The notes under the pieces: generated by a model
Told to the model about the DNA's origin: nothing
The model's database searches: none
Seen by the model: only the letters and a program-made list of their open reading frames with translations
DNA from: a virus
Length of the DNA: 32,913 bases
Reading direction: 5' to 3' (one strand)
IMG/VR virus record: IMGVR_UViG_3300027896_000135
Location: 1-32,913 of that record
Shown here: positions 1-6,939 of the stretch, piece after piece
Numbering within the stretch: the stretch's first letter is position 1
Layout of the letters: every line of letters starts with the position of its first letter
Made by a program: the position numbers and the translations under genes

Positions 1-127
1 CCATTCGTAAAGCATAATCATTTATTGCATGCACATCTGCTCCAGCATCCAACAACAATTGCACCACTTCAACATGCCCATTGCCGCTTGCCCATCGCAG
101 AGCCTCATCATTATCTGCATGCACATC
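1..127. repeat. 127-bp terminal direct repeat (copy at 32787-32913)
   Basis: The first 127 bases match the last 127 bases of the window exactly. The repeat lies inside ankyrin-repeat coding sequence, and the reading frame is the same in both copies. Such an exact overlap is typical of an assembler closing a contig on a k=127 overlap. Because the sequence is one to two ankyrin units long, it could also come from a longer genome collapsed at a repeat. A natural terminal repeat of exactly this length is possible but less likely. Confidence 0.95.
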
Positions 128-358
128 CGCTCCAGCATCAAGCAGCAGCTTAACAACTTTAGCGTGCCCGTATATACTTGCCAATTGTAAAGCATAATCA
201 TCTCCTGCATGCACATCTGCTCCAGCAGCAATTGCATCTTTGACAAGCCAGACTATACCTTGACTAGATCCAGTCTCTAGCTTTTCTTGAGGAGACAGAT
301 TCTTGTATATAGCTTGAAGTTCTTGTTCGGATCTTGGTGTTAAGTGTTTGATACTCAT
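1..358 (-). CDS. Ankyrin-repeat protein with KHLTPRSE N-terminal tag (runs off window; continues at 32786)
   Basis: The ATG is at 358 and the product starts MSIKHLTPRSEQELQ, the tag shared by many genes here. Next come a linker (KNLSPQEKLETG), a degenerate first unit (IVWLVKDAIAAGADVHA) and 33-residue ankyrin units with the core GHxxVVKLLLDAGADVHA. The frame is open to base 1. Through the 127-bp terminal repeat it continues in frame into 32786-31777, giving one 455-residue protein if the contig really is circular. It is the last gene of an operon that starts at 1953 and begins 1 nt after the stop of the membrane-protein gene. Ankyrin units bind proteins; the partner is unknown. My inference is that it acts on host proteins, possibly as virion cargo. 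Confidence 0.85.
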   Translation of the reverse strand, partial: MSIKHLTPRSEQELQAIYKNLSPQEKLETGSSQGIVWLVKDAIAAGADVHAGDDYALQLASIYGHAKVVKLLLDAGADVHADNDEALRWASGNGHVEVVQLLLDAGADVHAINDYALRM

Positions 359-359
359 T

Positions 360-560
360 TTAAAAAATTATCAAAAAAACTATTATAGTAACAGCAATGC
401 ATGTCCATAGAACATTGAATGTAAAGAACGCTGATTTCAGACATCCTTGCATCCAAGTCTCATCATCGTCTACAACAAACACCCAATCAATCATAAAAAG
501 ACAAGCAAACGGGAGATACATCCACCACTTAGTTGTCTTCAAAAATTTCAGATTTTTCAT
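360..560 (-). CDS. Small two-helix membrane protein
   Basis: This encodes 66 residues. A first hydrophobic stretch lies at about residues 14-30 (YLPFACLFMIDWVFVV) and a second at about 44-66 (ending TIIVFLIIF), with an acidic loop (DDDE) between. It would be an inner-membrane protein with two helices and no further domain. It sits 3 nt after the ligase gene and 1 nt before the ankyrin gene, so it is surely co-transcribed with them. I do not recognise a family. Small membrane proteins in phages often alter the host envelope or exclude other phages, but nothing in the sequence shows that here. Confidence 0.6.
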   Translation of the reverse strand: MKNLKFLKTTKWWMYLPFACLFMIDWVFVVDDDETWMQGCLKSAFFTFNVLWTCIAVTIIVFLIIF

Positions 561-563
561 ATA

Positions 564-1184
564 TTAAAAATTATAGTTCTTTGTCTCTTTCCTGCATTTT
601 ATCTGAGTTCTCATATTGTTTGCTGCAGTTGTCCCATTCTCAAGCTTTCCATCTCTGCGCTTCATGACTAAGCCCTCATACATGTCATACTTGACGATCT
701 TCGAAAATACATCATTAAAGTCTTTTTCTATTGCTTCTATCCTAAAGCAGTTTTCAGTTATCTGGTGCAAGTGAGGTTTGACTAGATTATCTGGATAGAG
801 AGACTTGAGCAATACATACCGTTCCTCGAATGTAGTTCCTAACAGATGCTTTCCATTATACATGATGATGTCCCAGATAACGTACTTATGATTCCAAGGC
901 TTGCTAGTTTCATCTTTCTGATTTTTGTTCATATACTCTCCACACAAGATCATCTGGTCTTCTCCATGATAGAGAGCCAAAAGCTCTTCTTTTGCAATTT
1001 TACAAGAAATCGGTTCTTTGTGTCGATTCATTGTCTTGATCTCGTTTTGCAAGAAATAAACTTCCATCGAGCTTCCATTAAGCTTAGGCTGAGCAAAATA
1101 TAAATTCATATTCTCAAACAGTGCCAAGCTCGAGGAAGCTATCTTTGTTTCAGGACGAGGAGGATATATGTATGAGAAACTCAT
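564..1184 (-). CDS. ATP-dependent DNA/RNA ligase-type nucleotidyltransferase
   Basis: The 206-residue protein carries the covalent nucleotidyltransferase motifs in order: motif I KLNG with the probable AMP-accepting Lys34, motif III GE at 82-83, motif IIIa VIWDI at 102-106, motif IV YEGLVMKR at 169-176 and motif V QIKCRK at 194-199. It should seal nicks through an enzyme-AMP intermediate. It ends right after motif V, so it has no OB-fold domain and is shorter than typical DNA ligases; it is close to a minimal adenylation domain. Motif I reads KxNG rather than KxDG, which occurs in both RNA ligases and some phage DNA ligases, so the substrate is open. The start ATG overlaps the stop of the 55-aa gene upstream (ATGA). 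A separate NAD+-type ligase lies at 12914-14818. Confidence 0.8.
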   Translation of the reverse strand: MSFSYIYPPRPETKIASSSLALFENMNLYFAQPKLNGSSMEVYFLQNEIKTMNRHKEPISCKIAKEELLALYHGEDQMILCGEYMNKNQKDETSKPWNHKYVIWDIIMYNGKHLLGTTFEERYVLLKSLYPDNLVKPHLHQITENCFRIEAIEKDFNDVFSKIVKYDMYEGLVMKRRDGKLENGTTAANNMRTQIKCRKETKNYNF

Positions 1185-1348
1185 CTTAAAAAATTAGGCA
1201 TTTCTGAGTGTTTCATTTCTTCGACTCTCATAATTATTTGAGCGTCTTCTTCCACTTCTTGATATTGAAAATCAAAGTCTTCAGCGTTCTGTGATTCTGC
1301 TATTCCTTTACAGATTTCTTCAAAGTAAAATTCTTTAAGTGCTCCCAT
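1181..1348 (-). CDS. Acidic 55-residue hypothetical protein
   Basis: This is a short frame with an ATG at 1348 (MGALKEFYFEEICKG) that ends at a TGA overlapping the ligase start as ATGA. The product is strongly acidic (EVEEDAQ and similar). It is supported by tight spacing: 5 nt after the coiled-coil gene and a 4-nt overlap with the ligase, so translation is probably coupled. No family is recognised. It may be a small partner of the ligase, but that rests on position alone. Confidence 0.55.
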   Translation of the reverse strand: MGALKEFYFEEICKGIAESQNAEDFDFQYQEVEEDAQIIMRVEEMKHSEMPNFLR

Positions 1349-1353
1349 GATTT

Positions 1354-1953
1354 CTATTCTTTTATTGCTTTTACTGAGAAAATTGGTCTGATGTCTTCAA
1401 CTATGCTGTTGATGCTGAATTTTGCATAAACTGCATTTCTGAGCTTTTCGATTATGCCTTTGGCGACTGTCCAAGTTGTGTTGCTTTCGATGAGTTTTTC
1501 TTTGTCTTGTTCTGAGATTTTTTTGCTCTTTAAGATAAGGTCGCTAAGGACTTCAGCATATTTGTCAACCATTTCAGAATTCAGTGTGAAAACTGTTTTT
1601 TCGGTTGCAATTTCTTCACCATATTTTGCTATAAGTTCCTTTGCTCTAGCTTCATCGATCTTGATGTACTTGTCGGCTGTGATGAACAAAAATGACCTTT
1701 TGCCAGCCATTACTTTGATAGTTCCAGGAAATGAATTTTTGTTGGCATAAAGCTCTATCATTGCAGTTTTAGCTTCTTCTCTTATGCCTGCATCAAGAGT
1801 GGATCTTTCAGCTTCAAGTTCTGCAAGTTTGGCGTCTATTTCAGCCATCCGAGTCAAGTCTTTTTCATAAGTCTTTGCTATTTCAACGACTTCATGTTTT
1901 TCAGCTTTTTTAACTGTTGCTGTAGCTTTCGATTTGTCGAATAAGTTTGCCAT
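1354..1953 (-). CDS. Conserved-looking coiled-coil phage protein, function unknown
   Basis: The 199-residue protein starts MANLFDKSKATATVKKAEK. A coiled coil lies at about residues 25-65 (MAEIDAKLAELEAER). The rest is a mixed alpha/beta region containing FITADKYIKIDEARAKEL and a Lys/Glu-rich helix near 140-160. The N-terminal coil is loosely like Mu Gam-type proteins, but the C-terminal part does not convince me, so I leave the function open. It is the first gene of the operon 1953-1 and has its own promoter (1990-2022), suggesting strong early expression. The length and layout suggest an abundant DNA-metabolism protein. Confidence 0.65.
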   Translation of the reverse strand: MANLFDKSKATATVKKAEKHEVVEIAKTYEKDLTRMAEIDAKLAELEAERSTLDAGIREEAKTAMIELYANKNSFPGTIKVMAGKRSFLFITADKYIKIDEARAKELIAKYGEEIATEKTVFTLNSEMVDKYAEVLSDLILKSKKISEQDKEKLIESNTTWTVAKGIIEKLRNAVYAKFSINSIVEDIRPIFSVKAIKE

Positions 1954-1989
1954 GTCTGTATGTTTTTTTAATTATGTTTAAATATGATA

Positions 1990-2022
1990 TAAATATAATC
2001 ATAATTCTTGATATAAAAAATA
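1990..2022 (-). promoter_or_regulatory. Early-type promoter, family member 1
   Basis: Read on the minus strand, an upstream ATATCAAG box is followed after 9 nt by TATATTTA. This is one mismatch from TATATTTG, seen at six other sites with the same spacing (near 6442, 8281, 10754, 15323, 16022 and 24211). TAnnTTTG is the -7 element of Bacteroidota primary-sigma promoters. The site lies 37 nt before the ATG at 1953. Confidence 0.6.
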
Positions 2023-2074
2023 TTTTTAACAAAAATTTTAATTTTTTATGCATTAATTGCGCTTTTCATCATTG

Positions 2075-2103
2075 TTTGCATTAATATATAGAATATATGT
2101 TTA
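2075..2103 (+). promoter_or_regulatory. Possible promoter of the TnpB-like gene
   Basis: On the plus strand, TTTG at 2075-2078 and TATGTTTA at 2096-2103 resemble the Bacteroidota TTTG / TAnnTTTG pair, with a 17-nt gap that is slightly short. The -7 element ends 7 nt before the ATG at 2111, so the transcript would be nearly leaderless. The region is very AT-rich, so this could be chance. Confidence 0.3.
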
Positions 2104-2110
2104 TATAACA

Positions 2111-3508
2111 ATGCAAACAATAAAGCTTAAATATAAAACATCAGATGAAAATCTTTCTGTGATTCTTGACTATCAGAGACAATATAGTTCTTGTTTACAT
2201 TTTGCATATAACAGATTTTTAGAAGAAGAACACATTTCTTCAATGTTTAATTATCTAAAATCTGATTCATCTATCTTACAAAAGATCAAGAAGCTTAATA
2301 ACATATCTCTAATAAACTCTTGGTTCATGTTGAGTTTAATTCGAGAAGCATACCAGATAATAGAAGCTAGAAAAGATCAGAAAATTATCTTCGGCGGCAA
2401 GAAAAATTTCTTTATGCGGATGAAAAATAAGATCACTAAAGAAGAATATAAAATCTTGAAGTTAAATCCACTATGTAATATCGGATGTGCTAATTCTAAA
2501 GGCAATAGATTTTTTAAGATAGATCAAGAATTAAATAGTATTTTATTTAAGCCAAATAGAGCTACAAAAATTCAACTATATCTAGAAAACTTAAGAGGCA
2601 AATATCGAGATATATTGAAAAATCTCTATTTGAGACAAGAGAATAAAAATCTGTCAATAACTTATAAGCTTGATTCTAAACATATTTACTTGACTTTTGA
2701 TGAAGCCAAGCTGACCACATTTCAAGAAACTGCTAAAATAGAAAACAGAGTCTTGGCCCTAGATCTTAATCCTAACTACATTGGTTGGTCGATTGTTGAT
2801 TGGGCTTCTGAAAATCAATTTAAAGTCATAAAGTCAGGAATATATTCTTTTAAAGCATTGAATGACAAAGAGTATAGCTTTAAAGAGATGAAGCTAGATT
2901 CTTCAGATTCTAGACGCATTCATCTTAGTGATAAGAGAAGATTTGAAGCATTTGAAGTGTCAAAGAACATCATAAATAAAGCGCTCTATTATAAAGTTGA
3001 GATGATTGCTATTGAAGATTTATTTATTGTTTCTTCAGATAAAGCTAATGGCAAAAACTTTAATCGTCTATGTAACAATCAATGGCTTCGTAATGATTTT
3101 GTCAATAATTTAACCAAGAGATGCAACATATTCAAGATAAAGCTTCTAAAAATTAAACCAGAATATAGTTCTTTCATCGGCAACTTTCTATATAGAAGCC
3201 TAAATCTACCAGACATGATCTTATCTTCTATAGAGATTGGTCGTCGAGCCTATGAGTTTAACTTGCAATATATCATTAAAACAAAAGAAAAAAAGAAGAA
3301 TATAGTTCAACCAGATTTAACTCTGTTTAAATCTTTAGTTATCAAGTCGTTGGAAGAATTTGATATCAAAGAAGAGCTTAAGTCTTTAATAGAACTATAT
3401 TATTTCTTCAAAAAGTCTAAAAAGATGTATAGACTTTCTTTGGATCAATTTAAAGATCTAAAGTTTTCTAGATTCTCTTCAAAGTGCTCGGGCATTAATG
3501 TTGCATAG
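2111..3508 (+). CDS. TnpB/Cas12-superfamily RuvC nuclease without zinc ribbon
   Basis: This 465-residue protein has a C-terminal split RuvC fold. RuvC-I is LALDLNPNYIGWSIVD with Asp218. RuvC-II is MIAIEDLFI with Glu302. RuvC-III is LPDMILSSIEIGRRAYEF with Asp368. The motif IKPEYSSFIGNFLY at 348-361 matches the PxYSS/TSxxG segment of TnpB and TnpB-related proteins. The usual four-Cys zinc ribbon of TnpB is missing, as in the 'TnpB-related accessory protein' group. TnpB relatives are RNA-guided DNA nucleases; whether this one uses a guide RNA is unknown. A TTG at 2057 is in frame, but I chose the ATG at 2111 because the protein begins in good family register there (MQTIKLKYKT). It is on the opposite strand to its neighbours, has no TnpA beside it, and is probably a recent arrival. 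Confidence 0.8.
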   Translation: MQTIKLKYKTSDENLSVILDYQRQYSSCLHFAYNRFLEEEHISSMFNYLKSDSSILQKIKKLNNISLINSWFMLSLIREAYQIIEARKDQKIIFGGKKNFFMRMKNKITKEEYKILKLNPLCNIGCANSKGNRFFKIDQELNSILFKPNRATKIQLYLENLRGKYRDILKNLYLRQENKNLSITYKLDSKHIYLTFDEAKLTTFQETAKIENRVLALDLNPNYIGWSIVDWASENQFKVIKSGIYSFKALNDKEYSFKEMKLDSSDSRRIHLSDKRRFEAFEVSKNIINKALYYKVEMIAIEDLFIVSSDKANGKNFNRLCNNQWLRNDFVNNLTKRCNIFKIKLLKIKPEYSSFIGNFLYRSLNLPDMILSSIEIGRRAYEFNLQYIIKTKEKKKNIVQPDLTLFKSLVIKSLEEFDIKEELKSLIELYYFFKKSKKMYRLSLDQFKDLKFSRFSSKCSGINVA

Positions 3509-3591
3509 GAGAATTATCGTTTATATTTACTCTACAATTAAAAATGATAAACTTGACACGAAGAAATATTTTGATACTTATTTTTAAAAAT

Positions 3592-4224
3592 TTAAATAAT
3601 ATTTAACTTTTCTAATAAAAAATGTTGATATATAGATCCTTTTCTCATAACTTTTTTACTGCCTATTATAATTTGCATTTTATCAGCATCTTCTAATGGA
3701 ATTCGTAACGTAGAGTAATTAACTTTTGCACTGCCATGTTTCCATATAGTTTTACATTTACTTAAATCAATAATTCCTACAAACATAGATGAAATTCTAT
3801 TTGTCTCGAAATCTAAAAAATATGATATTAAAATAAGTTTTGATGTTTTGGGGAATTTATTTCCACTCCATGATGATATAGTATGCGAACCATTTTTTTC
3901 TAATTTAGCTCGAGTTACTTTGATTTCATGAAGTAAAGCAAATAATAAACAATCATATCCACTTGTTTCTTTTTGAATTATATCTAAACATATATTTTGA
4001 CATTTTCTAAAAAAAACATCTAATATATAATAATTAAAGATTTTTGTCATATCTTGAGATATTTGATTTGTATATTTAAATATATCTTTAAACTCAAGTA
4101 TATGTTGATCATCTTCACTTCGAGATTCACGATATTTATCAAGTGAACGCCCTAAATCAATATAAGAATGATTTAATAAAATTTCTCGTAATTCTCGTAA
4201 TTTATTTAATTCTTCATTATTCAT
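3592..4224 (-). CDS. Putative PD-(D/E)XK restriction/homing-type endonuclease
   Basis: The 210-residue protein contains GYDCLLFALLHEIKVT at about 89-104. Asp91, Glu100 and Lys102 fit the D...ExK active site of PD-(D/E)XK nucleases. It is followed by a Ser/Trp-containing segment (HTISSWSGNKFPKTSK) and hydrophobic strands (LILISYFLDFE), an order seen in type II restriction enzymes. The N-terminal 80 residues are helical. It lies tail-to-tail with the TnpB-like gene and head-to-head with the SiaC-like gene, and no partner methylase is fused. The Dam gene at 5151-6017 is near but not adjacent. It could be an orphan restriction enzyme, a homing nuclease or a host-DNA degrading nuclease. The match is by motif only. 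Confidence 0.5.
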   Translation of the reverse strand: MNNEELNKLRELREILLNHSYIDLGRSLDKYRESRSEDDQHILEFKDIFKYTNQISQDMTKIFNYYILDVFFRKCQNICLDIIQKETSGYDCLLFALLHEIKVTRAKLEKNGSHTISSWSGNKFPKTSKLILISYFLDFETNRISSMFVGIIDLSKCKTIWKHGSAKVNYSTLRIPLEDADKMQIIIGSKKVMRKGSIYQHFLLEKLNII

Positions 4225-4249
4225 AAATAACTTTTTAAAATGTAGTTAT

Positions 4250-4257
4250 TATAAATA
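4250..4257 (+). promoter_or_regulatory. Late-type TATAAATA element before the SiaC-like gene
   Basis: An exact TATAAATA, the T4 late promoter core, sits 46 nt before the ATG at 4303; GATAAATA follows at 4280-4287. A 7-bp inverted repeat (AATAACT at 4226-4232, AGTTATT at 4244-4250) lies between the divergent genes and could be an operator. AT-rich sequence produces such octamers by chance, so support is modest. Confidence 0.35.
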
Positions 4258-4302
4258 AAAAAATGAATAAAGTTTTTAAGATAAATAAAATAAACTTTTC
4301 TT

Positions 4303-4680
4303 ATGGTGATAGACGCTAATGATGACAACACTCTACCTTCAATAGATTTTGATGAAAAAGCTGGGACGATATTGATCACTGGAAAATCTACATTTGTTTG
4401 TCCTGAAATTTTCTATGAGTCATTTACAGAATATCTGAAACATTATTTAACAAAACATGCTAAAGATCTTGAGGTGACAATAGACTTGGATTATTTCAAC
4501 ACACGGAGCGCTAGGCCCCTATTGAATTTTTTCAAGGCATGTCAGACAGTCGTTAACAAGGGGTTTAAGCTTAAAATAAATTGGATAATCGAAGAAAATG
4601 ACTTATCTATGGAAGACGCAGGCCTAGATTTCTCTAATATACTGAAAATCCCGTTCAGCATTATTGAGAAGCCCGAGTGA
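4303..4680 (+). CDS. SiaC-family (DUF1987) regulatory phosphoprotein homologue
   Basis: The 125-residue protein matches the SiaC/DUF1987 family over its whole length: an N-terminal LPSIDFDEKAGTILITGKS, then FYESFTEYLKHYL, the signature LDYFNTRSARPLLNFF and the C-terminal NWIIEENDLSMEDAGLDFSN. In Pseudomonas SiaC (about 126 residues) the Thr in the YFNT motif is phosphorylated by SiaB, dephosphorylated by SiaA, and controls the diguanylate cyclase SiaD. The equivalent Thr67 is present here. None of the Sia partners is in the window, so the likely role is acting on host signalling, such as c-di-GMP or stress control; this is inference. It is on the plus strand, alone, and ends 4 nt from the converging ankyrin gene. 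It looks like a captured bacterial gene. Confidence 0.8.
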   Translation: MVIDANDDNTLPSIDFDEKAGTILITGKSTFVCPEIFYESFTEYLKHYLTKHAKDLEVTIDLDYFNTRSARPLLNFFKACQTVVNKGFKLKINWIIEENDLSMEDAGLDFSNILKIPFSIIEKPE

Positions 4681-4684
4681 GCTG

Positions 4685-5119
4685 CTACATATACTGCTTC
4701 AGCAATTTTACAATCTCTGTGTGTCTTTCTCCTCTTGCCCATCGCAAAGGTTCATCATTAGCTGCATGCACATCTGCTCCAGCATCTAACAATAATTTCA
4801 CTATTTTATAATATCCGTGAAAACTAGCATGTCGCAAAGCATAATCACTAAAATGATGCACATTTGCGCCATTATCGATTAAAAGTTTAGTTATTTCATA
4901 GTATCCATTATCACATGCATTTTTTAATGGCCAATCATCACCATAATGTATATTTGTTGCTCCAGCAGCAATTGCATCTTTGACGATCCAAGTTATGCCT
5001 TGTTCAATTCCAGTCTTAAACTTTTCTTCAGGAGATAGATTCTTAAATATAGCTTGAAGCTCTTCTTCAGATCTTGGCGTCAAGTGTTTGATGCTTTCAT
5101 TCACAAGTTTAGCTCTCAT
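4685..5119 (-). CDS. Ankyrin-repeat protein with full N-terminal tag
   Basis: The 144-residue protein starts MRAKLVNESIKHLTPRSEEE, the full form of the shared tag. A linker KNLSPEEKFKTGIEQ and the degenerate unit ITWIVKDAIAAGA follow, then three 33-residue ankyrin units (GYYEITKLLIDNGANVHH, GYYKIVKLLLDAGADVHA, HTEIVKLLKQYM). It is more diverged from the other ankyrin genes than they are from each other. The upstream region (minus strand) has TATATAAAAC about 16 nt before the ATG, close to the late-type element. It probably binds a protein, with host target unknown. Confidence 0.85.
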   Translation of the reverse strand: MRAKLVNESIKHLTPRSEEELQAIFKNLSPEEKFKTGIEQGITWIVKDAIAAGATNIHYGDDWPLKNACDNGYYEITKLLIDNGANVHHFSDYALRHASFHGYYKIVKLLLDAGADVHAANDEPLRWARGERHTEIVKLLKQYM

Positions 5120-5150
5120 TAAAAATAATAGTTTGTTTTATATATCTTCA

Positions 5151-6017
5151 CTAAAACAAAACTACATTACTATTTTTCTCTTTGAAGTTAAAATAAACTG
5201 CTTCAGATATTTTTTGATTGTTTTTGCCTGGCTTTCCCGAGCCCATAGATTGTCTTAGAATTTTATGGCTCCAGTTAGCTCCCAATTTTTCCAGTTTTTC
5301 CATAGAAAAGACATCAGTGTATATGACAGGCCCGGGCCATTCTTTGATAAGATTTAAAAATTTTTCATATTCTGTTCCTAAGATCGTATATGTTCCCGAT
5401 TCTTTATCAAGATAAGGAGGATCCATAAATAGCATTGTTTCATGATTGACATAACTAGGCAGCCATTCTAGATAATCTTGATTAAACAATTTTATGTCTT
5501 TATATGCATTATGAATTTCATTAAATCTTTGCTCATTCATATTTCTAGTTGCAGCTGTTCTGCCTATGCCTCGAAAACCCCAGCCTTGATTAAATCCGTT
5601 AGGCCCGAAACGCATCAACGAGTTTATTGCAAAGCTGCTAATAGCCCAATAGTACATGCCTTCTTTATTTCCAGTGTTTGTTCTATGATATTTCTCATTT
5701 AGAGCAGTTCTAGCTGCATAATAATCTTCTTTTATTTGCATGGGATTTCCGAATGACCAGACTTCTTCGATGACTTCATTGAGCTCTTCATAGCTTCCGT
5801 GCTTGAATGCATCATGGATCTTGAAGACATGATAATCAATGTCATTAAGAATAATGTGATGAAATAAGTGAGAGACTGCAAGTGAAACAGTTCCAGATCC
5901 AGCAAAGGGCTCGATAAAAGTAGTCACAGAATTCTTGACGCTGTTGACGAGGTTCAAAATAATAGGTAAGAAAAGAGTTTTGTTTCCCGGATAAACTATG
6001 TAATTGAGATTTGACAA
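5151..6017 (-). CDS. dam: DNA adenine N6-methyltransferase, D12 class (Dam-like)
   Basis: The 288-residue protein has the D12-class layout: YPGNKTLFLPII at 9-20, the SAM-binding motif EPFAGSGT with FAGSG at 38-42, the acidic LNDID at 57-61 and the catalytic DPPY at 199-202. It transfers a methyl group from S-adenosylmethionine to N6 of adenine; target GATC is typical of the class but not provable here. In a phage it would protect the genome from restriction. Length is in the usual 260-300 range. It follows the terminator at 6074-6102, and I see no clear early-type promoter right before it. It lies upstream of an ankyrin gene on the same strand. Confidence 0.9.
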   Translation of the reverse strand: MSNLNYIVYPGNKTLFLPIILNLVNSVKNSVTTFIEPFAGSGTVSLAVSHLFHHIILNDIDYHVFKIHDAFKHGSYEELNEVIEEVWSFGNPMQIKEDYYAARTALNEKYHRTNTGNKEGMYYWAISSFAINSLMRFGPNGFNQGWGFRGIGRTAATRNMNEQRFNEIHNAYKDIKLFNQDYLEWLPSYVNHETMLFMDPPYLDKESGTYTILGTEYEKFLNLIKEWPGPVIYTDVFSMEKLEKLGANWSHKILRQSMGSGKPGKNNQKISEAVYFNFKEKNSNVVLF

Positions 6018-6073
6018 ATTTTTATCTTTTTTATTATATTGCTTGAGACTTACTTTGTTTCTCTTTTAAAGAC

Positions 6074-6102
6074 AAAAAAACCCTGAACTCTAAAGTCCAG
6101 GG
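6074..6102 (-). terminator. Intrinsic terminator after the 82-aa gene
   Basis: Inverted arms CCCTGAACT (6081-6089) and AGTCCAGGG (6094-6102) pair with one mismatch around a CTAA loop. On the minus strand the hairpin is followed by a run of seven T. It ends the transcript of the gene at 6158-6406. Confidence 0.8.
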
Positions 6103-6157
6103 TTTGCACAATTAAAAACACACAAACATGAAAAATTTTATTCTTCCCGAGTAACTT

Positions 6158-6406
6158 TTACTCCGTGTTTGTATTTTTTTGTAGAAAATCTTTTACTGCC
6201 CACGTTTTTTCCTGATAAAAACAAACGTAGGCACTTAATGTTTTTTGAAGTTGTTCATTAGTCATGTTTGCTTTTTTCCAGACTGTAAAAGACGATTTTG
6301 GATCCATGACAGCTAAAGTCTTGTCGACTTTTGTCCTGAATTGTGAGGGCTTTCTTCCCCTTTGTGGAGAAACATCATTTGAATTAACAATTTTGTAATA
6401 ATTCAT
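6158..6406 (-). CDS. 82-residue hypothetical protein
   Basis: The product starts MNYYKIVNSNDVSPQRGRKP and holds a basic stretch QRGRKPSQFRTKVDK, then a short helical C-terminal half ending QKNTNTE. RGRKP resembles an AT-hook core, but one copy without more basic context is weak. It forms its own small unit: an early-type promoter at 6442-6472 and a terminator at 6074-6102 bracket it. No family recognised. Confidence 0.65.
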   Translation of the reverse strand: MNYYKIVNSNDVSPQRGRKPSQFRTKVDKTLAVMDPKSSFTVWKKANMTNEQLQKTLSAYVCFYQEKTWAVKDFLQKNTNTE

Positions 6407-6441
6407 AGTCTTAAATTTTAATTAATTAATTAATATGAATA

Positions 6442-6472
6442 CAAATATAATCATAATTCTTCAATTAAAAAT
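6442..6472 (-). promoter_or_regulatory. Early-type promoter, family member 2
   Basis: On the minus strand, TTGAAGAATTATGAT runs directly into an exact TATATTTG (6449-6442), followed by TATTC. It lies 36 nt before the ATG at 6406. It is nearly identical to member 1 over the stretch AAGAATTATGATTATATTT. Confidence 0.7.
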
Positions 6473-6493
6473 ACATTAAGTGTTAAACTTTTG

Positions 6494-6688
6494 TTAAAGT
6501 TCCAGCCAAAAATAAAATATGTTTTTTCCTGTGAAAATCCAATAAAAAACCCAAATGAAGGTGAAAAATATAATAGGAGCAAAAATAATAAACGAAACTG
6601 TTTTAAAAACAAATGCAAATCTTTGCTGAGGTGTTTCCCATTTTACAATATTATTTTCGTCACGCTCAATTTTAAAAATATTTTTCAT
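6494..6688 (-). CDS. Small membrane protein (64 aa)
   Basis: A soluble N-terminus (MKNIFKIERDENNIVKWE) is followed by one long or two short hydrophobic helices at about 25-64 (FIIFAPIIFFTFIWVFYWIF then FYFWLEL). It ends the operon that starts at 8260, 2 nt after the preceding gene. The opposite strand is also open here, but the minus frame fits the operon and starts with ATG. Function unknown. Confidence 0.55.
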   Translation of the reverse strand: MKNIFKIERDENNIVKWETPQQRFAFVFKTVSFIIFAPIIFFTFIWVFYWIFTGKNIFYFWLEL

Positions 6689-6690
6689 AG

Positions 6691-6918
6691 TTAAATTTCT
6701 TTTACTTCATAACTTGTATAGCTTTCTTTATCTTCGGGATTGAAATAACGATAAAAAATTTTCCAATATTCGTCTCCATTTTCATTGATTGCGATATCTT
6801 GATAGTCATATTCATATTCAGTCACCCATTTATCAGCATCAACAAAACTGTCAAATTTTTGTTTGACAGTTTTTTCTTCTCCACTAATGCTGCTAAAAAA
6901 AATAACTTCGTATCTCAT
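6691..6918 (-). CDS. 75-residue hypothetical protein, acidic and aromatic
   Basis: It starts MRYEVIFFSSISGEEKTVKQ, probably a beta strand-helix-strand fold, with FDSFVDADKWV and a Tyr-rich C-terminus (RYFNPEDKESYTSYE). The layout resembles small phage proteins with one alpha/beta unit. It lies between the zinc-finger gene and the membrane-protein gene. Function unknown. Confidence 0.55.
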   Translation of the reverse strand: MRYEVIFFSSISGEEKTVKQKFDSFVDADKWVTEYEYDYQDIAINENGDEYWKIFYRYFNPEDKESYTSYEVKEI

Positions 6919-6939
6919 AATTTCAAATCTTTTGTTGTT

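Noticed and set aside
3509-3591. GTGTCAAG-like box at about 3552-3559 (minus strand) as an eighth early promoter
   Set aside because: The downstream TATATTTG is missing (it reads TTTTAATTG), and it would transcribe the antisense strand of the TnpB-like gene; probably a decayed or chance match.
5218-5702. Plus-strand frames inside the Dam gene
   Set aside because: They are antisense to conserved methylase motifs and lack any start context.
6158-6406. AT-hook DNA-binding assignment based on RGRKP
   Set aside because: Only one copy, lacking the flanking basic/Pro context usual for AT-hooks; left as hypothetical.
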